Notes: generated by a model not told the origin, from the letters alone. Positions 26,906-38,060 are shown, counted from the first letter of the stretch. The stretch: DNA of 64,000 nt from Prochlorococcus sp. AG-402-N08 (GCA_003216535.1 QCIS01000004.1:93899-157898), one strand, 5' to 3'. Made by a program: numbers and translations.

Positions 26906-28543
26906 ATGAGCTTGGGTAGTAAAATTCTAAATAATAAAGACATACTGGATGCGGTAAATAAAAGAAGAAATTTTGCCATTATTTCACATCCAGATGCTGG
27001 GAAAACCACTCTTACTGAGAAGCTTCTTTTATATGGAGGTGCCATTCAACAGGCAGGAGCAGTAAAGGCTAGGGGTAATCAGAGAAAAGCCACGTCAGAC
27101 TGGATGGAACTTGAGAAACAAAGAGGAATTTCTATTACATCAACTGTATTACAATTTGAATATGAAAGATCAGTCATCAATCTATTAGATACACCCGGTC
27201 ACCAAGATTTCTCCGAAGATACTTATAGAACATTAGCTGCTGCTGATAATGCAGTTATGTTGGAAGATGCTGCTAAAGGATTAGAACCTCAAACTAGAAA
27301 ATTGTTTGAAGTTTGCAAGATGCGAAAAATACCAATATTTACTTTCATAAATAAAATGGATAGACCAGGAAGAGAGCCATTTTCTTTACTTGATGAAATT
27401 GAATCAGAACTTGGATTAAATACTTTACCTATTAACTGGCCAATTGGGAGTGGCGAGGAATTTAGAGGAGTTATTGATAGATTTTCGAGAGAGGTGATTT
27501 TATTTGATAAAGCCGTGAGAGGGAAACAATCGAATGAGAAAAGATTAAGTCTTGAAGATGAAGAACTATCAAAATATGTAGAGAGAGATTTACTTGAAAA
27601 CTCACTTGAAGAATTGGAGGTTCTTGATGAGGCAGGATCGAAATTTGAAAAAGAAAAAGTTTTTAATGGCTCTTTAACTCCAGTTTTCTTTGGATCTGCA
27701 ATGACTAATTTTGGTGTAAGACCATTTTTAGATAGTTTTTTAAAAATGGCTCAAAAGCCAACTTCAAGAAATAGTAATAAAGGGGATATTGAACCTGCAA
27801 GCGATGAATTTAGTGGGTTTGTTTTTAAGCTTCAGGCAAATATGGATCCAAAGCACAGAGATAGAGTTGCTTTTATAAGAGTTTGTAGTGGAAAATTTGA
27901 AAAGGATATGTCAGTTAAACATTCCAGAACTGGGAAAACAATCAGATTATCAAGACCACAAAAAATATTTGGGCAAGATAGAGAAGTAGTTGACGATGCC
28001 TATCCTGGAGATGTTATTGGCTTGAATAATCCAGGTATGTTTTCTATTGGGGATACTCTTTATACTGGGACTCATCTGGAGTACGAAGGTATACCATCTT
28101 TTAGTCCTGAAATATTCAGCTGGCTAAGAAATCCAAATCCCTCAGCATTTAAAAACTTTAGAAAGGGTATTAATGAACTTCGTGAAGAAGGAGCTGTACA
28201 GATTCTTTATGACTTTGATGAGAGCAAAAGAGATCCTATACTCGCAGCTGTTGGTCAATTGCAGTTGGAGGTAGTAACTCACAGGTTAAAAAGTGAATAT
28301 GGTGTAGATGCAAATCTTGAATCAATACCTTATCAATTGGCTAGATGGGTTTCTGATGGATGGCCAGCCATTGAAAAACTAGGCAGAATATTCAATTGTA
28401 AAATAGTTAAGGATTGTTGGAATAGGCCAGTTATTCTTTTTAAAAATGAGTGGAATCTAAACCAATTTGTTGAAGACAATAATCAATTAACTTTAAACAA
28501 AGTCGCTCCAGTTGTTAGTGGAGTCGAACCAATTGTTTTATAA
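26906..28543 (+). CDS. prfC: Peptide chain release factor 3
   Basis: 545 residues, expected length ~530-545. GTPase motifs: [13 protein letters not shown] (G1), RGISITSTV (G2), [14 protein letters not shown] (G3) and NKMDRPGR (G4). The Q-D-F-S-E-D-T-Y-R stretch separates RF3 from EF-G. RF3 removes RF1/RF2 from the ribosome after termination. Followed by the CPP1-like gene on the same strand. Confidence 0.96.
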   Translation: MSLGSKILNNKDILDAVNKRRNFAIISHPDAGKTTLTEKLLLYGGAIQQAGAVKARGNQRKATSDWMELEKQRGISITSTVLQFEYERSVINLLDTPGHQDFSEDTYRTLAAADNAVMLEDAAKGLEPQTRKLFEVCKMRKIPIFTFINKMDRPGREPFSLLDEIESELGLNTLPINWPIGSGEEFRGVIDRFSREVILFDKAVRGKQSNEKRLSLEDEELSKYVERDLLENSLEELEVLDEAGSKFEKEKVFNGSLTPVFFGSAMTNFGVRPFLDSFLKMAQKPTSRNSNKGDIEPASDEFSGFVFKLQANMDPKHRDRVAFIRVCSGKFEKDMSVKHSRTGKTIRLSRPQKIFGQDREVVDDAYPGDVIGLNNPGMFSIGDTLYTGTHLEYEGIPSFSPEIFSWLRNPNPSAFKNFRKGINELREEGAVQILYDFDESKRDPILAAVGQLQLEVVTHRLKSEYGVDANLESIPYQLARWVSDGWPAIEKLGRIFNCKIVKDCWNRPVILFKNEWNLNQFVEDNNQLTLNKVAPVVSGVEPIVL

Positions 28544-28594
28544 AGCCTTAATGGATTATAAAATTGGTTAATCTGTTAGTATTGGAAAAAAATT

Positions 28595-29269
28595 TTGGAT
28601 TCAAACAGTAGTAAAAACAATAATGAAAAATCACCTTATGAAATTTTAGGTGTAAAAGAAGGTGCTGCTTTTGAGGATATTCAGAAGGCTAGAGATTTTA
28701 AAGTTAAAGAGGCTGGTGAAGATTTAATTTTGAAAGCGAAAATAGAATCTTCCTTCGACCAATTACTTATGGGGAGTTTGAAAGCCAGGCAATCAGGGAA
28801 TGTAAGCTATGAAGCTGTAAGTGCCTCAAAAAAAGAAAAACAAATTAATCAATTTACCAATAATAATTTCCCACTGCTTTCTAAGATAAAAAATTTAAAT
28901 AACAAATCTAAGAACTCAAGTCAGTATAGTCTGCCGAAAATAACCCCCCCCTCATTTGATAATCTTTCAATAAAAATATCTGTTGGTCTATTATTTTTAA
29001 TTTTGTTATTTCTCAGTCCAGACTCTAATAATAGACTTTTGCTTTCTATCTCAACATTAATACTTACCTATACTCAAATTAAATCGGGAAAAAGATTTAT
29101 AGGTTCTCTAGGTTGGAGTGTTGCCTTTCTTTCTATAGGATTAATATTTGGTGGATTACTTGAAAATAATTCTTTCATTCAGGAAGTATCAAACAATTCT
29201 TTATCAATACAAAAAATTCAAAGTTTTCCAGCCATGGTTATTTTATGGATAGGAGTAATTTTCTTATGA
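28595..29269 (+). CDS. CPP1-like (DUF3353) J-like membrane protein
   Basis: 224 residues starting from TTG at 28595. Residues ~14-75 form a J-like helical domain ([22 protein letters not shown]), without the HPD motif of true DnaJ proteins. The C-terminal ~100 residues hold three to four transmembrane helices. In plants the family stabilises protochlorophyllide oxidoreductase (CPP1) or acts at the chloroplast envelope. Its end overlaps the convergent hslO by six bases. TTG is the only start upstream of the J-like domain. Confidence 0.8.
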   Translation: MDSNSSKNNNEKSPYEILGVKEGAAFEDIQKARDFKVKEAGEDLILKAKIESSFDQLLMGSLKARQSGNVSYEAVSASKKEKQINQFTNNNFPLLSKIKNLNNKSKNSSQYSLPKITPPSFDNLSIKISVGLLFLILLFLSPDSNNRLLLSISTLILTYTQIKSGKRFIGSLGWSVAFLSIGLIFGGLLENNSFIQEVSNNSLSIQKIQSFPAMVILWIGVIFL

Positions 29270-30172
29270 TTGATTTTCTATCATCGTTTTAATTTCTTCA
29301 TAATTTATAAGATATTTATTCTTACAAAATTCACAAACCAATTCTGCTTCGCCCTCTTTCTTGAGGATGTCCTCCAACTCTCTCTTATCAAGCATTTTCA
29401 TTGCATTTAAACTTCTTTTTTTGGAACACTTGCATTTAAAACTAACTTCTTGGGAACGAGCTTTTTCAGATATTGATTTATCATCAATATCTGGAAATAT
29501 ATTTCTTATTAACGAAAGAAGATTGTCTTTAGACTGAAATAGTTCTTCGCTAAAAGAATTAATTTCTTTACATCTTTCTTCAAGTAGTGCGACTAGTAAA
29601 GGGTCAGTATCTTTTTTAGGTAAAACTTGAGCCAATAGGCCCCCACTACAAATAATACTTTTATTTTTGATTTTTTCTCCAATGAATACAGCAGAAGGAG
29701 TTTGTTCTGAATGATATAAATATGAGGCTAAGTCTTCTGCAATATTTCCATTTACTAATTCAACTGTACTTGTAAAGGGCTCTCCAATTCCACTATCTCT
29801 AATAACATTTAAATATCCAGTACCTAATGCTTGTGTGAAATCAAAAGAATATTTGTTACTATCTATTTTGACTAGATCTAATTCTAAATTGGGATTCCCT
29901 ACATAACCTCTGACTTTGCCGTCTCTACCCGCATCAACCAACAATCCTTTCAAAGGTCCATCAGATCTAACTCTTAAAGTTACTCTCCCATGCATTATCT
30001 TCATTGAACTTGCTAGAAGTAGTGAAGCACTAAATGCTCTTCCTAAGATACAGGTGGTTAGATAAGAAAGACCGTGTCTTTTTTTAGCTTCTAGAGAAGA
30101 TTCTGTTGTTAAGACCGCAACTAATCTTATTCCTCCGTTTGCTGCAGTAGCTCTTACTATTCTATCCTTCAT
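29264..30172 (-). CDS. hslO: Hsp33 redox-regulated chaperone
   Basis: 302 residues. N-terminal domain [22 protein letters not shown] is characteristic; the C-terminus holds the redox zinc site CKC (residues ~247-249) and CEFC (~280-283). Oxidation releases zinc and switches on holdase activity in the cytoplasm. It overlaps the upstream ABC ATPase gene by 11 bases, so the two are translationally coupled. Confidence 0.95.
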   Translation of the reverse strand: MKDRIVRATAANGGIRLVAVLTTESSLEAKKRHGLSYLTTCILGRAFSASLLLASSMKIMHGRVTLRVRSDGPLKGLLVDAGRDGKVRGYVGNPNLELDLVKIDSNKYSFDFTQALGTGYLNVIRDSGIGEPFTSTVELVNGNIAEDLASYLYHSEQTPSAVFIGEKIKNKSIICSGGLLAQVLPKKDTDPLLVALLEERCKEINSFSEELFQSKDNLLSLIRNIFPDIDDKSISEKARSQEVSFKCKCSKKRSLNAMKMLDKRELEDILKKEGEAELVCEFCKNKYLINYEEIKTMIENQS

Positions 30173-30809
30173 GATTATCTTTCATAAGATTTTTGATTTT
30201 CCCTTTTTCCAGAATTAATATCCTAGATGGAATGCCCTCAAATAAGGAAGGTTCATGAGTAACAATAATAATAGTATTTTTATTTTTTAGATCAAGAATT
30301 AAATTCTTCACATCATTTCTCATTGAATAATCTAATCCAGCAGTTGGTTCATCAAGTAAAAGAATTGAGGGGTTTCTAAGTAGCTGAACTGCTACAGCTA
30401 ACCTTCTTTGTTGTCCTCCACTTAGTTGTTCTGGTGGTTGAGTTAGATTAATTTTTTTCAAACCAACCTTATTTAGGACTATTTCTATATGTTTCTCTCT
30501 TAAAGATTTATGGCCTATTTTTAATTCTTTACCAATGGTAGTACCTATAAAGTATCTTTCAGGAAATTGGAATACTACTCCACAAAACCATCTTCTTTGT
30601 CTAGAAGATAAAATTTTATTCTTCCAAGTAATTTTTCCTTTTTGTGGATTTGTTAATCCGCTTATTATTTCGAGTAGTGTTGTTTTCCCAGAACCACTAT
30701 TGCCGCAAATTAAAATGATTTCATTTTCATGAACTTTTAAATTTAGATCATCTATTATTTTTCTTTCACCAGTTTGAGGTTGATAAGATATTTGTTTTAA
30801 ATCAAGCAT
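30162..30809 (-). CDS. ABC transporter ATP-binding protein (ECF/cobalt-type)
   Basis: 215 residues, one nucleotide-binding domain: Walker [10 protein letters not shown], signature [13 protein letters not shown], Walker [13 protein letters not shown] and switch His VTHEP. The Q-Q-R-R signature and compact length fit energy-coupling-factor/cobalt-type ATPases. No permease is adjacent, so its membrane partner is unknown. It is coupled to hslO by overlap. Confidence 0.85.
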   Translation of the reverse strand: MLDLKQISYQPQTGERKIIDDLNLKVHENEIILICGNSGSGKTTLLEIISGLTNPQKGKITWKNKILSSRQRRWFCGVVFQFPERYFIGTTIGKELKIGHKSLREKHIEIVLNKVGLKKINLTQPPEQLSGGQQRRLAVAVQLLRNPSILLLDEPTAGLDYSMRNDVKNLILDLKNKNTIIIVTHEPSLFEGIPSRILILEKGKIKNLMKDNHEG

Positions 30810-30892
30810 TATTAATTAACTTATAGCTATGAATTTTAATCTAGTAATAACTTATTTATAATAGCTATAGATCTAAAAAGCTATTAGTCAAT

Positions 30893-31336
30893 ATGAATAT
30901 TATTTTTAGAGAAGTTGATCCTTTTAATTGCTGGATATGGATAAGGTTTTCAGAATCACCAACACAAGATGAAAAAAATTATTTAGATGGTGTTTTTGAT
31001 AGTTGGTACGTTTTAGGAAGGTTAGGGGGATTTAATTCTGAAAATTTGCAAACTCATGAAGAGGGTTCCGATCTAAGTTGGATGTCCTACGATAATGACC
31101 AAAAAAACGCATCTCTCCCCGCATTAATGCATAATTTAGGCATTATGGAATATCAAAACCTTTGGGGAAGATGTTGGGTTGATTTTGGAACTTCAGACTC
31201 CCTTTCAATAGATATATTAATTAATTCTTTGAATGAGATATCAAATAATTATGTAAAAATTGAAGAGTTAATTATTGGTGGTGAAAATAATGATTGGGCT
31301 ATAGAAGAACATGAAGATTTAGTTTTTAAAGATTAA
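30893..31336 (+). CDS. DUF3531-family protein
   Basis: 147 residues. Opening MNIIFREVDPFNCWIWIRF and FDSWYVLGRLGGFNSENLQ are the family's conserved blocks, rich in Trp. Cyanobacterial and plastid protein of unknown function, cytoplasmic. It is separated by nine bases from rsmE and is probably co-transcribed with it. Confidence 0.82.
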   Translation: MNIIFREVDPFNCWIWIRFSESPTQDEKNYLDGVFDSWYVLGRLGGFNSENLQTHEEGSDLSWMSYDNDQKNASLPALMHNLGIMEYQNLWGRCWVDFGTSDSLSIDILINSLNEISNNYVKIEELIIGGENNDWAIEEHEDLVFKD

Positions 31337-31345
31337 GTGTTTTAG

Positions 31346-32110
31346 ATGGAAGACTTAACAAGATTAATTATTTCCCATGAAAGAATTGAAAATATTAAGA
31401 ACAATAATATAGAACTGACTAAAGAAGAGGCTCATTACATAAATAAAGTAATGAGGATAAAAAATGGTAAAGAAATTTTTATTGCTAACGGAGAGGGTTC
31501 ATTATGGAAAGCTATAAAAGTTAAAAATGATTTTTTAGAAATATGTCAATTTCAAAAACCTTACTTATTTCAAAAACAAGAAATTTACTTATTAGGAATA
31601 GCTGTTGTTATACCAAAAAGTGGTTTTGAGGATATTTTAAAAATGTGTACTGAAATTGGAATTGATTTTATACAACCATTATTTTCAGAAAGACAGGTAA
31701 ACAAAAATTTAAATTATACGAGAAAACTTTTGAGATGGAATTCAATTATCAAAGAAGCAGTTGAGCAAAGTGAGAGATTATGGAAACCATCTATTTTAAA
31801 TGGTATGAATATTATTGAATGGCTAAAAATTAGAGATAATCAAGAAAGAGTTTCAATTTCTATAACTAGAGAAGATACTCCTTATGACTTAAATCAATGG
31901 TTAAGAATACATCAAGAATTTTTAAATAAAAAAGGAGGTATTTTTTGGAATGTAATTGGCCCTGAAGGAGGTTGGTCCCCTAAAGAAATTGAATTTTTTA
32001 ATAAAAATAATATAGCCTTTGTTAAACTCTCTGATACTATCTTGAGAACTTCAACAGCTAGTATTAATGCATCATCAATTCTAAATCAGTGGAGAATTGA
32101 TTTAAAATAA
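31346..32110 (+). CDS. rsmE: 16S rRNA (uracil1498-N3)-methyltransferase
   Basis: 254 residues with the SPOUT-family knot at the C-terminus: VIGPEGGWSPKEIEFF and LSDTILRTSTASINA, both diagnostic of RsmE. The N-terminal PUA-like part includes EEAHYINKVMRIKNG. Methylates U1498 of 16S rRNA. It is followed 11 bases later by the DUF92 gene. Confidence 0.93.
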   Translation: MEDLTRLIISHERIENIKNNNIELTKEEAHYINKVMRIKNGKEIFIANGEGSLWKAIKVKNDFLEICQFQKPYLFQKQEIYLLGIAVVIPKSGFEDILKMCTEIGIDFIQPLFSERQVNKNLNYTRKLLRWNSIIKEAVEQSERLWKPSILNGMNIIEWLKIRDNQERVSISITREDTPYDLNQWLRIHQEFLNKKGGIFWNVIGPEGGWSPKEIEFFNKNNIAFVKLSDTILRTSTASINASSILNQWRIDLK

Positions 32111-32121
32111 ATTAGATAAAA

Positions 32122-32859
32122 ATGAGTTTGATTACAAATCAATTTTTTATAGGTTTTTGCATTAATTTTATTTTGATTAATATTTTCTGCAAGATTCCTT
32201 TGATGACAAAAGGTGGTTGGATAAGTGCAGGTATTTTAGGAACAATTTTGTGGGGATGTTTGTCATGGCAGGGATGGATTTCAGTTGTAATTTATTTATT
32301 ATTTGGCTCTCTCGTCACCAAAATAGGTTTTAAATTTAAAAAAGAACAAGGAATAGCAGAAAAAAGAGGTGGGAGAAGAGGCCCTGAAAATGTTTGGGGC
32401 TCAGCAGCTACAGGATTATTTCTTGCCATGATGACCAAATTTAATGCTGCCAACATACTTTTGTTTAAAGTGGGTTTTGCCGCAAGTTTTACTGCAAAGT
32501 TGGCGGATACTTTTGGTAGTGAAATTGGAAAAAGGTTTGGGAAAGATACATATTTAATTACTACACTTGAAAAGGTTGAGAGAGGAACTGAAGGAGGAAT
32601 AAGTTTAGAAGGAACCTTAGCTAGTGTCTTGGGATCAATATTTATGACTTTCATAATGATTCGTCTATCAATTATTTCTACAAAATCCCAATTCATAATT
32701 GTTGCAGTCTCGGGATTTTTAGCAACGCTTTTTGAAAGTGTTATTGGTGCTCGATTTCAAAATAAATATAAATTAAGTAATGAAATGGTAAATGCTATTC
32801 AGACAAGTATTGCTTCAGTTTTCGCTATCTTTGCCCTTGTCTTTTTTTCTTATTTTTAA
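32122..32859 (+). CDS. DUF92 membrane protein (phytol/phytyl-phosphate kinase-like)
   Basis: 245 residues, about six helices. Family signature GGWISAGILGTILWG, RGGRRGPENVWGSAATG, and the conserved ASFTAKLADTFGSEIGKRFG followed by GTEGGISLEGTLAS. Homologues VTE5/VTE6 and Synechocystis proteins phosphorylate phytol or phytyl-phosphate for tocopherol and chlorophyll recycling; the D-T-x-x-S-E motif is probably catalytic. Confidence 0.85.
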   Translation: MSLITNQFFIGFCINFILINIFCKIPLMTKGGWISAGILGTILWGCLSWQGWISVVIYLLFGSLVTKIGFKFKKEQGIAEKRGGRRGPENVWGSAATGLFLAMMTKFNAANILLFKVGFAASFTAKLADTFGSEIGKRFGKDTYLITTLEKVERGTEGGISLEGTLASVLGSIFMTFIMIRLSIISTKSQFIIVAVSGFLATLFESVIGARFQNKYKLSNEMVNAIQTSIASVFAIFALVFFSYF

Positions 32860-32880
32860 GTTAAAAATATTTGGAAAGAC

Positions 32881-33525
32881 TTAAGATTCCTTCCATTTTT
32901 TAAGAATCTCCCAGCTCTTCAGTCTTTGGAAAATCCATAAATGACCTTCGGAATTTAGATGAATCCCATCATGTGTAATCCAATTTTTACTTCTTTTATC
33001 AGAATACATTTCTCTAAAAGTAGGCAGAAATGGGACATTCTGATTGAGGCATACTTCCTCCATTCTCCTCTCATAAGAATTACAAAAATCATTTGAGTAC
33101 CATAGACATCCTGCGAACGGCATTTTCCCTTCGTCAACTGGGGTTAGACCAATAACAAAAACATTTGTTTGAGAGTTCATTTCATTAATTAGTCTCTCTA
33201 ATCCATATTCAAATCCATCTATGTCTAATTGATGTCTTCCGTTTTTCTGACCAATTGCTGCAGTGTCGTTAAGACCAACATTTAGCAGGATTGCTTTAGG
33301 TTTATTTCTTCTCGTTTCTCCTCTAGATGACCATTCTTTTTCCCATCTAGATGAAACTTTTTCTATTCCATCTCCCCTTACGCCAAGTTGATAAATTACT
33401 GGTCCATTTTGGTTATTGCACCAATCTCTTCTAAGCCTCTCACACCATCCGCCACCTTCATTATCTCCCCATCCATAAACTGAGCTATCTCCAATTACAA
33501 CTAGCTGTTTTGGTAAACTAATCAC
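32881..33525 (-). CDS. GDSL-family (SGNH) esterase/lipase
   Basis: 214 residues. Block I VVIGDSSVYGWG (catalytic Ser), block III LLNVGLNDTA (Asn), block V THDGIHLNSEGH (Asp-x-x-His). No signal peptide, so cytoplasmic. It follows phnE on the same strand with a 48-base gap, so it may be the last gene of that operon. Substrate unknown. Confidence 0.85.
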   Translation of the reverse strand: MISLPKQLVVIGDSSVYGWGDNEGGGWCERLRRDWCNNQNGPVIYQLGVRGDGIEKVSSRWEKEWSSRGETRRNKPKAILLNVGLNDTAAIGQKNGRHQLDIDGFEYGLERLINEMNSQTNVFVIGLTPVDEGKMPFAGCLWYSNDFCNSYERRMEEVCLNQNVPFLPTFREMYSDKRSKNWITHDGIHLNSEGHLWIFQRLKSWEILKKWKES

Positions 33526-33573
33526 TATAACAGGAAAAAATGATTACTTGATTCAACAAATTATTCTTACAAA

Positions 33574-35076
33574 TCAAGTTAAACTATTATTAATTTTACC
33601 ATTTATTAATTCGCCAACTATTGCTATGGAGCTGTAAGCTATCAAAACTATGGTAACTTCTTGCCATGCAAAGGAACTTAGTGATTCTTGTAATTGCCAG
33701 CCTAGACCAACACTTCCAATAACCCCAACAATTGCAGTTTCTCTAATAATTATGTCAGATCTATAAGCGCAATATGCTAAGTAACTTTTTGCTTGTTGAG
33801 AAAATAAACCTAAAATCCAACTAGTCTTTTTTGAGATTCCTAAAGATTTCATTGCAATATAATTTCTCTTATCTTGGCTATCTAGATTTGTAAAAAGCAA
33901 TTTGCTTGTAATGCCGGCGTTATGAAGACCTAATGTTAAAGCCGCTAAAGATAAAGAAGGATTATTAAAAGTTAAAAGAGTTAGAAGTATTACAGGTGTA
34001 GGTATTAAACGTAATAAAAATGCAAAAATTTTTATAAGAATTTTAGAAGTATTGTTGTTAAAAAATCCTATTAATAATGGAGGTAAACTAATTGCGATTC
34101 CAGTAGATAAAAGACTTAAAATTATTGTTTCCAATATAAGTTTTAAGAAATCTAAAAATCTTAAATCTGAGCTTGATTTAAATAGAGAACTAACAGAATT
34201 AAAATTTTCTAAATTATTATTAAAAACAAAATGAAGAAAATATGAAAAAGAAAATAAAATTGTTGTAAAAAAAACTACAATTAAAAAAATAAATATGACT
34301 TTATTTGTATTGTTAAATTTTATTTTTTTGAATATTAATCTTGAAAGAATTATCAAAATTGCTAAGGACCATAAATAAGTCCATAACTCTCTAAAATTCA
34401 AAGTTTGGAAAGATAAAAAAATATTAGTACCTATTCCTCCAATCCCAAAAAGTCCTAAAATCACCGTACTTCTTATTGAACACTCTAATCGATATAAACC
34501 AAAGTTTTTAAATGAATTTATTATTGGATTCCATATTAAAGTTAATAAAGAAGAAATTTTAGGCGCATTTATTTGCTTTATAGATTCAAAACTTTTGTAG
34601 TCAATATTTTCTAATTGTTCAGCAAAAACTTTTGAATTTAAAGCGATATAAGGGATACATATAGCTATTATTCCTATTGAAAAATTTATGCCATATATTT
34701 GCATTAATAGTATTCCCCAAACTACTTCATGAATAGATCTAATTATTGTTAGAAAAACCCTTATTATGTTGTTGAAAAAATTTGGAATATTAAAGATTTT
34801 ATAAAAAATATTTGAGGTTAATATTCCAAAAATTACCCCAAAAATAATACTCACTAACCAACTAAAAAAACCAATTAAGATAGTTTCATTTAATCGATTA
34901 ATTACTGTAATAATAATTTCATTATCGATCTTGGGATTAAATGCAGAAATTAAGAATTCTTGGAATAATTTAAATCCTCCAAAATGAATATTGGTTATTA
35001 ATTGATACCCTAGAGGTATGCAAACCAAAATCGGAAGAAAAGATAATAAGGTATGGTTTAATTTTAATTTATTCAA
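33574..35076 (-). CDS. phnE: Phosphonate/phosphite ABC transporter permease, duplicated PhnE
   Basis: 500 residues, roughly twice the single PhnE length. Two permease halves: the first carries IRSIHEVVWGILLMQIYG and ECSIRSTVILGLFGIGGIG, the second RLIPTPVILLTLL and IIRETAIVGVIGSVGLGWQL. The paired R-x-x-x-(I/V)-x-G-x-x-G-x-G-(I/L)-G blocks show an internal fusion of two PhnE domains. Forms the membrane channel for PhnC and PhnD. Starts four bases after phnC. Confidence 0.9.
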   Translation of the reverse strand: MNKLKLNHTLLSFLPILVCIPLGYQLITNIHFGGFKLFQEFLISAFNPKIDNEIIITVINRLNETILIGFFSWLVSIIFGVIFGILTSNIFYKIFNIPNFFNNIIRVFLTIIRSIHEVVWGILLMQIYGINFSIGIIAICIPYIALNSKVFAEQLENIDYKSFESIKQINAPKISSLLTLIWNPIINSFKNFGLYRLECSIRSTVILGLFGIGGIGTNIFLSFQTLNFRELWTYLWSLAILIILSRLIFKKIKFNNTNKVIFIFLIVVFFTTILFSFSYFLHFVFNNNLENFNSVSSLFKSSSDLRFLDFLKLILETIILSLLSTGIAISLPPLLIGFFNNNTSKILIKIFAFLLRLIPTPVILLTLLTFNNPSLSLAALTLGLHNAGITSKLLFTNLDSQDKRNYIAMKSLGISKKTSWILGLFSQQAKSYLAYCAYRSDIIIRETAIVGVIGSVGLGWQLQESLSSFAWQEVTIVLIAYSSIAIVGELINGKINNSLT

Positions 35077-35080
35077 TTAA

Positions 35081-35818
35081 TTAATATATTTTGTCTAAAT
35101 GAAGCTTCTTTAAGTTAGTTCTTTTAATATTGAAAAAAATTTTACCATCCCTTATTCCAATAACTTTATCGAAATCGTTCAGCAAATCTAATCTATGTAA
35201 TGCAACTAATGTTGTCTTTGTGGATTTTGTATTATTTTTATCTACATTTTCTAGCAGCAGGTTTTTAATTGTTGTTATCAATTTGGGATCTAAATTATTA
35301 AAAGGCTCATCCGCAAGTAATATATTTGATCCTTGAATTAATGATCTAGCTATAGCCACCCTTTGCTTTTGCCCTCCAGATAATTTATTGATTTTTTTGT
35401 CGTAAATAGAGTTATGAAGTTTACATAATTGCATATATTTATGCGCCTTCTTAAAAGAACTTATATTTAGCAAATTTTTAAAAGCGAAATAAAAATTATT
35501 TTCTGCTAGTAGTCCACAATTAACATTTTGTTCTGCTGAGAGATCTTCTATTAATCTTAAATCTTGCCAAATAGTTGTTATCTTGCGTTTCTGCTTTCTA
35601 TCTAATTCCTCGAAACTTTTATTGAATAATTTAACTTCACCTTCAGTGGGCTTGATACTTCCATTAAGAACTGATATAAGTGTAGTTTTTCCTGAACCGC
35701 TTTTACCTAAAAGTGCAATTTTCTCCCCTGATTTTATTTTTAAATTTACTTTATTTAGAATCAGATTATTTTTGTATTTATAAGATATATTTTTTAATTC
35801 TAAGAGAATATTATTCAT
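35081..35818 (-). CDS. phnC: Phosphonate/phosphite ABC transporter ATPase
   Basis: 245 residues: Walker [19 protein letters not shown], signature KLSGGQKQRVAIARSL, Walker B ILLADEPFNNLDP, and VALHRLDL carrying the switch His. IWQDLRLIEDLSAEQNV matches PhnC. Overlaps phnD by four bases (ATGA), so tightly coupled. Confidence 0.93.
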   Translation of the reverse strand: MNNILLELKNISYKYKNNLILNKVNLKIKSGEKIALLGKSGSGKTTLISVLNGSIKPTEGEVKLFNKSFEELDRKQKRKITTIWQDLRLIEDLSAEQNVNCGLLAENNFYFAFKNLLNISSFKKAHKYMQLCKLHNSIYDKKINKLSGGQKQRVAIARSLIQGSNILLADEPFNNLDPKLITTIKNLLLENVDKNNTKSTKTTLVALHRLDLLNDFDKVIGIRDGKIFFNIKRTNLKKLHLDKIY

Positions 35819-36708
35819 CTAATTTTATTTAATTTCCTACCTACTTCCTCTATATTTTTATACTGTGTTGCTTCTGCATTTATAAATCTTTTTGCATTAA
35901 ACATATCTAAAATCTTTTTATGTGATTTTTCATTTATATCTAAATTTAGAATTACTGATTTAAGTTCTTTTGTAAACCCTTCACCGAATCTATTTTCAAG
36001 ATCCCCTTGAGCTACCCAATGATAGTCAACATATTCTGGGGTGATCCAGAATAATTTTAAATTACTTGTTCTTTTGGGATTATTTTTAAGATTGTTTTCC
36101 AAAACTTGTTTATTTAAAGCTCCAGCATCAAATGCCCCACTATTAACTAAAGCTATAGTGGCATCATGACTCCCACTAAAACCTGCTTTTTTTCCTTTAA
36201 AGTGTTTAATTTCTACCCCCGCTTGATTTAAAAAATATTCTGGCATTAATCTTCCAGAAGTTGAGTTTTCAGAGCCAAAAGTAAATCTTAAATTCTTTAG
36301 TTTTTTAAGTCCTTTAATGTTTGAAATTGAGTTAAGTTCTAAATTTTTGTTTACTATAAAAACACTTTTAAATTCCTTATCGATATCTCTTTGAGCTATG
36401 ACAATTGAATTAGGAGTTTGTAATCTTGCTTGAACTCCTGATAAACCGCCAAACCAAACTAAATCTAAATCTTTAGTTCTAAATCCAGTTACTGCTGCAA
36501 CATAATTAATAACAGGAATGTATTTAACTTCTACATCAAGTTGTTTGGATAATTCTTTTGAAAATAAATTAAATCTTTTGTCCAAAACATCTTGGTTTTG
36601 ATCAGGTATTGCTCCAACTTTTAAAATTTTGGGATTTGAAAATGCAGGTGATGAAAAAATAGAAAAAAATATAGATGAACTTAGTATGAAATTTTTTAAA
36701 TTTAACAT
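35815..36708 (-). CDS. phnD: Phosphonate/phosphite-binding periplasmic protein
   Basis: 297 residues with a signal peptide (FILSSSIFFSIFSSPAFSNP). PhnD-family features: VGAIPDQNQDVLDKRF, GFRTKDLDLVWFGGLSG, FTFGSENSTSGRLMPEYFL and GAFDAGALNKQV. The S-T-S-G loop and Y-(H)-W residues bind the phosphorus oxyanion. Prochlorococcus PhnD1 proteins have been reported to bind inorganic phosphite and methylphosphonate. No C-P lyase or phosphite dehydrogenase is nearby. Confidence 0.9.
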   Translation of the reverse strand: MLNLKNFILSSSIFFSIFSSPAFSNPKILKVGAIPDQNQDVLDKRFNLFSKELSKQLDVEVKYIPVINYVAAVTGFRTKDLDLVWFGGLSGVQARLQTPNSIVIAQRDIDKEFKSVFIVNKNLELNSISNIKGLKKLKNLRFTFGSENSTSGRLMPEYFLNQAGVEIKHFKGKKAGFSGSHDATIALVNSGAFDAGALNKQVLENNLKNNPKRTSNLKLFWITPEYVDYHWVAQGDLENRFGEGFTKELKSVILNLDINEKSHKKILDMFNAKRFINAEATQYKNIEEVGRKLNKIR

Positions 36709-36720
36709 AATTGCATTTAA

Positions 36721-37917
36721 TCAATAATATTTAGAAATTGCTTTTTCAAGCCTTTGTAGTCCATCTTTTATTTTAATTTCTGAAGCGGCACAAGAAATCC
36801 TTATACATTCGTCAGCCCCAAAAGCTTTCCCAGGTATAACAACTAATCCATAATCTTGAAGAGCTTTGTTGCAGAAATCAACGGAAGTAATTGAAGAGTT
36901 AGGTAATTTTGGAAATGCGTAAAATGCTCCATTTGGTTCTTCAATATAAATACCATTTATATTCTTAAGGCCCTCATAGAGAAGACTTCTTCTTTGATCA
37001 TAATGGCTATTTATCATTGAGAAATATTCATTATTAATTTTTAAAGCCTCTAAAGCACCTTTTTGAACAAAAGTGCAAACATTACTTGTACTTTGACTTT
37101 GTAATGCTGAGGATGCTTTGATTACATCTCTGGGACCTACTAAATAACCTATCCTCCAGCCAGTCATAGCCCATCCTTTCGCAAATCCATTTATTATAAA
37201 AATCCTATCTTTTAAGTCATTTGCTAATGAAGATAAACTGTAGTGTTTAAATTCTTTTTTAAGGATTAGTTCGTAAATCTCATCAGATAGAATATTGATA
37301 TTTGGATTTTCTCTGACTAAATCGGCAATTTGTAATAATTCTTCCTTTGACATAACTCTTCCAGTAGGGTTATTTGGAGAATTGATAATTATAAATTTAG
37401 TTTTTGGAGAGACTTTAGACTTCAAATCTTTTATATTTATTTTGAACCCATCTTCTGCAGAAGAATTTGTAAAAATTGGCTTACCACCCGCCAATCTAAC
37501 CATCTGGGGATAACTTAACCAATATGGAGAAGGAATAATAACTTCGTCTCCAGTATTTAACAAGACTTGGAAAAGATTATATATTGCTTGCTTAGCACCA
37601 TTTGTGACCATTACATTTCCAAATTCATAATTTAAATCGTTTTGAATTTGAAGTTTATTTGAAATCGCTTTTCGGAGATCTAAATCCCCCGCTGCGGGCC
37701 CATACTTTGTAAATCCATCAAATATAGCTTTACTTGTAGCCTCTATAACTTCTTTTGGGGCATCAAAATCAGGTTCTCCTGCACTTAAATTGCAAATATC
37801 TACTCCTTCTGCAGATAATTGATTTGCTTTGGCACTTATCTGCAATGTAAGAGAAGGCTCAATTGAAAGTGCCCGATCAGATAAATTAACTTGACTCATT
37901 GACTTATGACTTTTCAA
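36721..37917 (-). CDS. aspC: Class I aminotransferase (aspartate aminotransferase-like)
   Basis: 398 residues. PLP-binding Lys in NGFAKGWAMTGWRIGYL (equivalent to SK-x-x-A-M-T-G-W-R), NLSAGEPDFDAP near the start, INSPNNPTGRVMS with the PLP-contact Asn, and RISCAAS with the substrate carboxylate Arg. Catalyses amino-group exchange, probably aspartate/glutamate. It ends 12 bases before phnD on the same strand and could head that transcript. Confidence 0.9.
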   Translation of the reverse strand: MKSHKSMSQVNLSDRALSIEPSLTLQISAKANQLSAEGVDICNLSAGEPDFDAPKEVIEATSKAIFDGFTKYGPAAGDLDLRKAISNKLQIQNDLNYEFGNVMVTNGAKQAIYNLFQVLLNTGDEVIIPSPYWLSYPQMVRLAGGKPIFTNSSAEDGFKINIKDLKSKVSPKTKFIIINSPNNPTGRVMSKEELLQIADLVRENPNINILSDEIYELILKKEFKHYSLSSLANDLKDRIFIINGFAKGWAMTGWRIGYLVGPRDVIKASSALQSQSTSNVCTFVQKGALEALKINNEYFSMINSHYDQRRSLLYEGLKNINGIYIEEPNGAFYAFPKLPNSSITSVDFCNKALQDYGLVVIPGKAFGADECIRISCAASEIKIKDGLQRLEKAISKYY

Positions 37918-38060
37918 ATATGACTTTTAATAATGACAAATGCATAAATTAAGAATAAATAAAACTATCACACTATGGTTTAATTTAGTTCATTTTCTTA
38001 ATCTATTTTATTTTCATGTTTTGAGTTCTTAAGATAAAAATATTTAAAGTTTTATTTTCG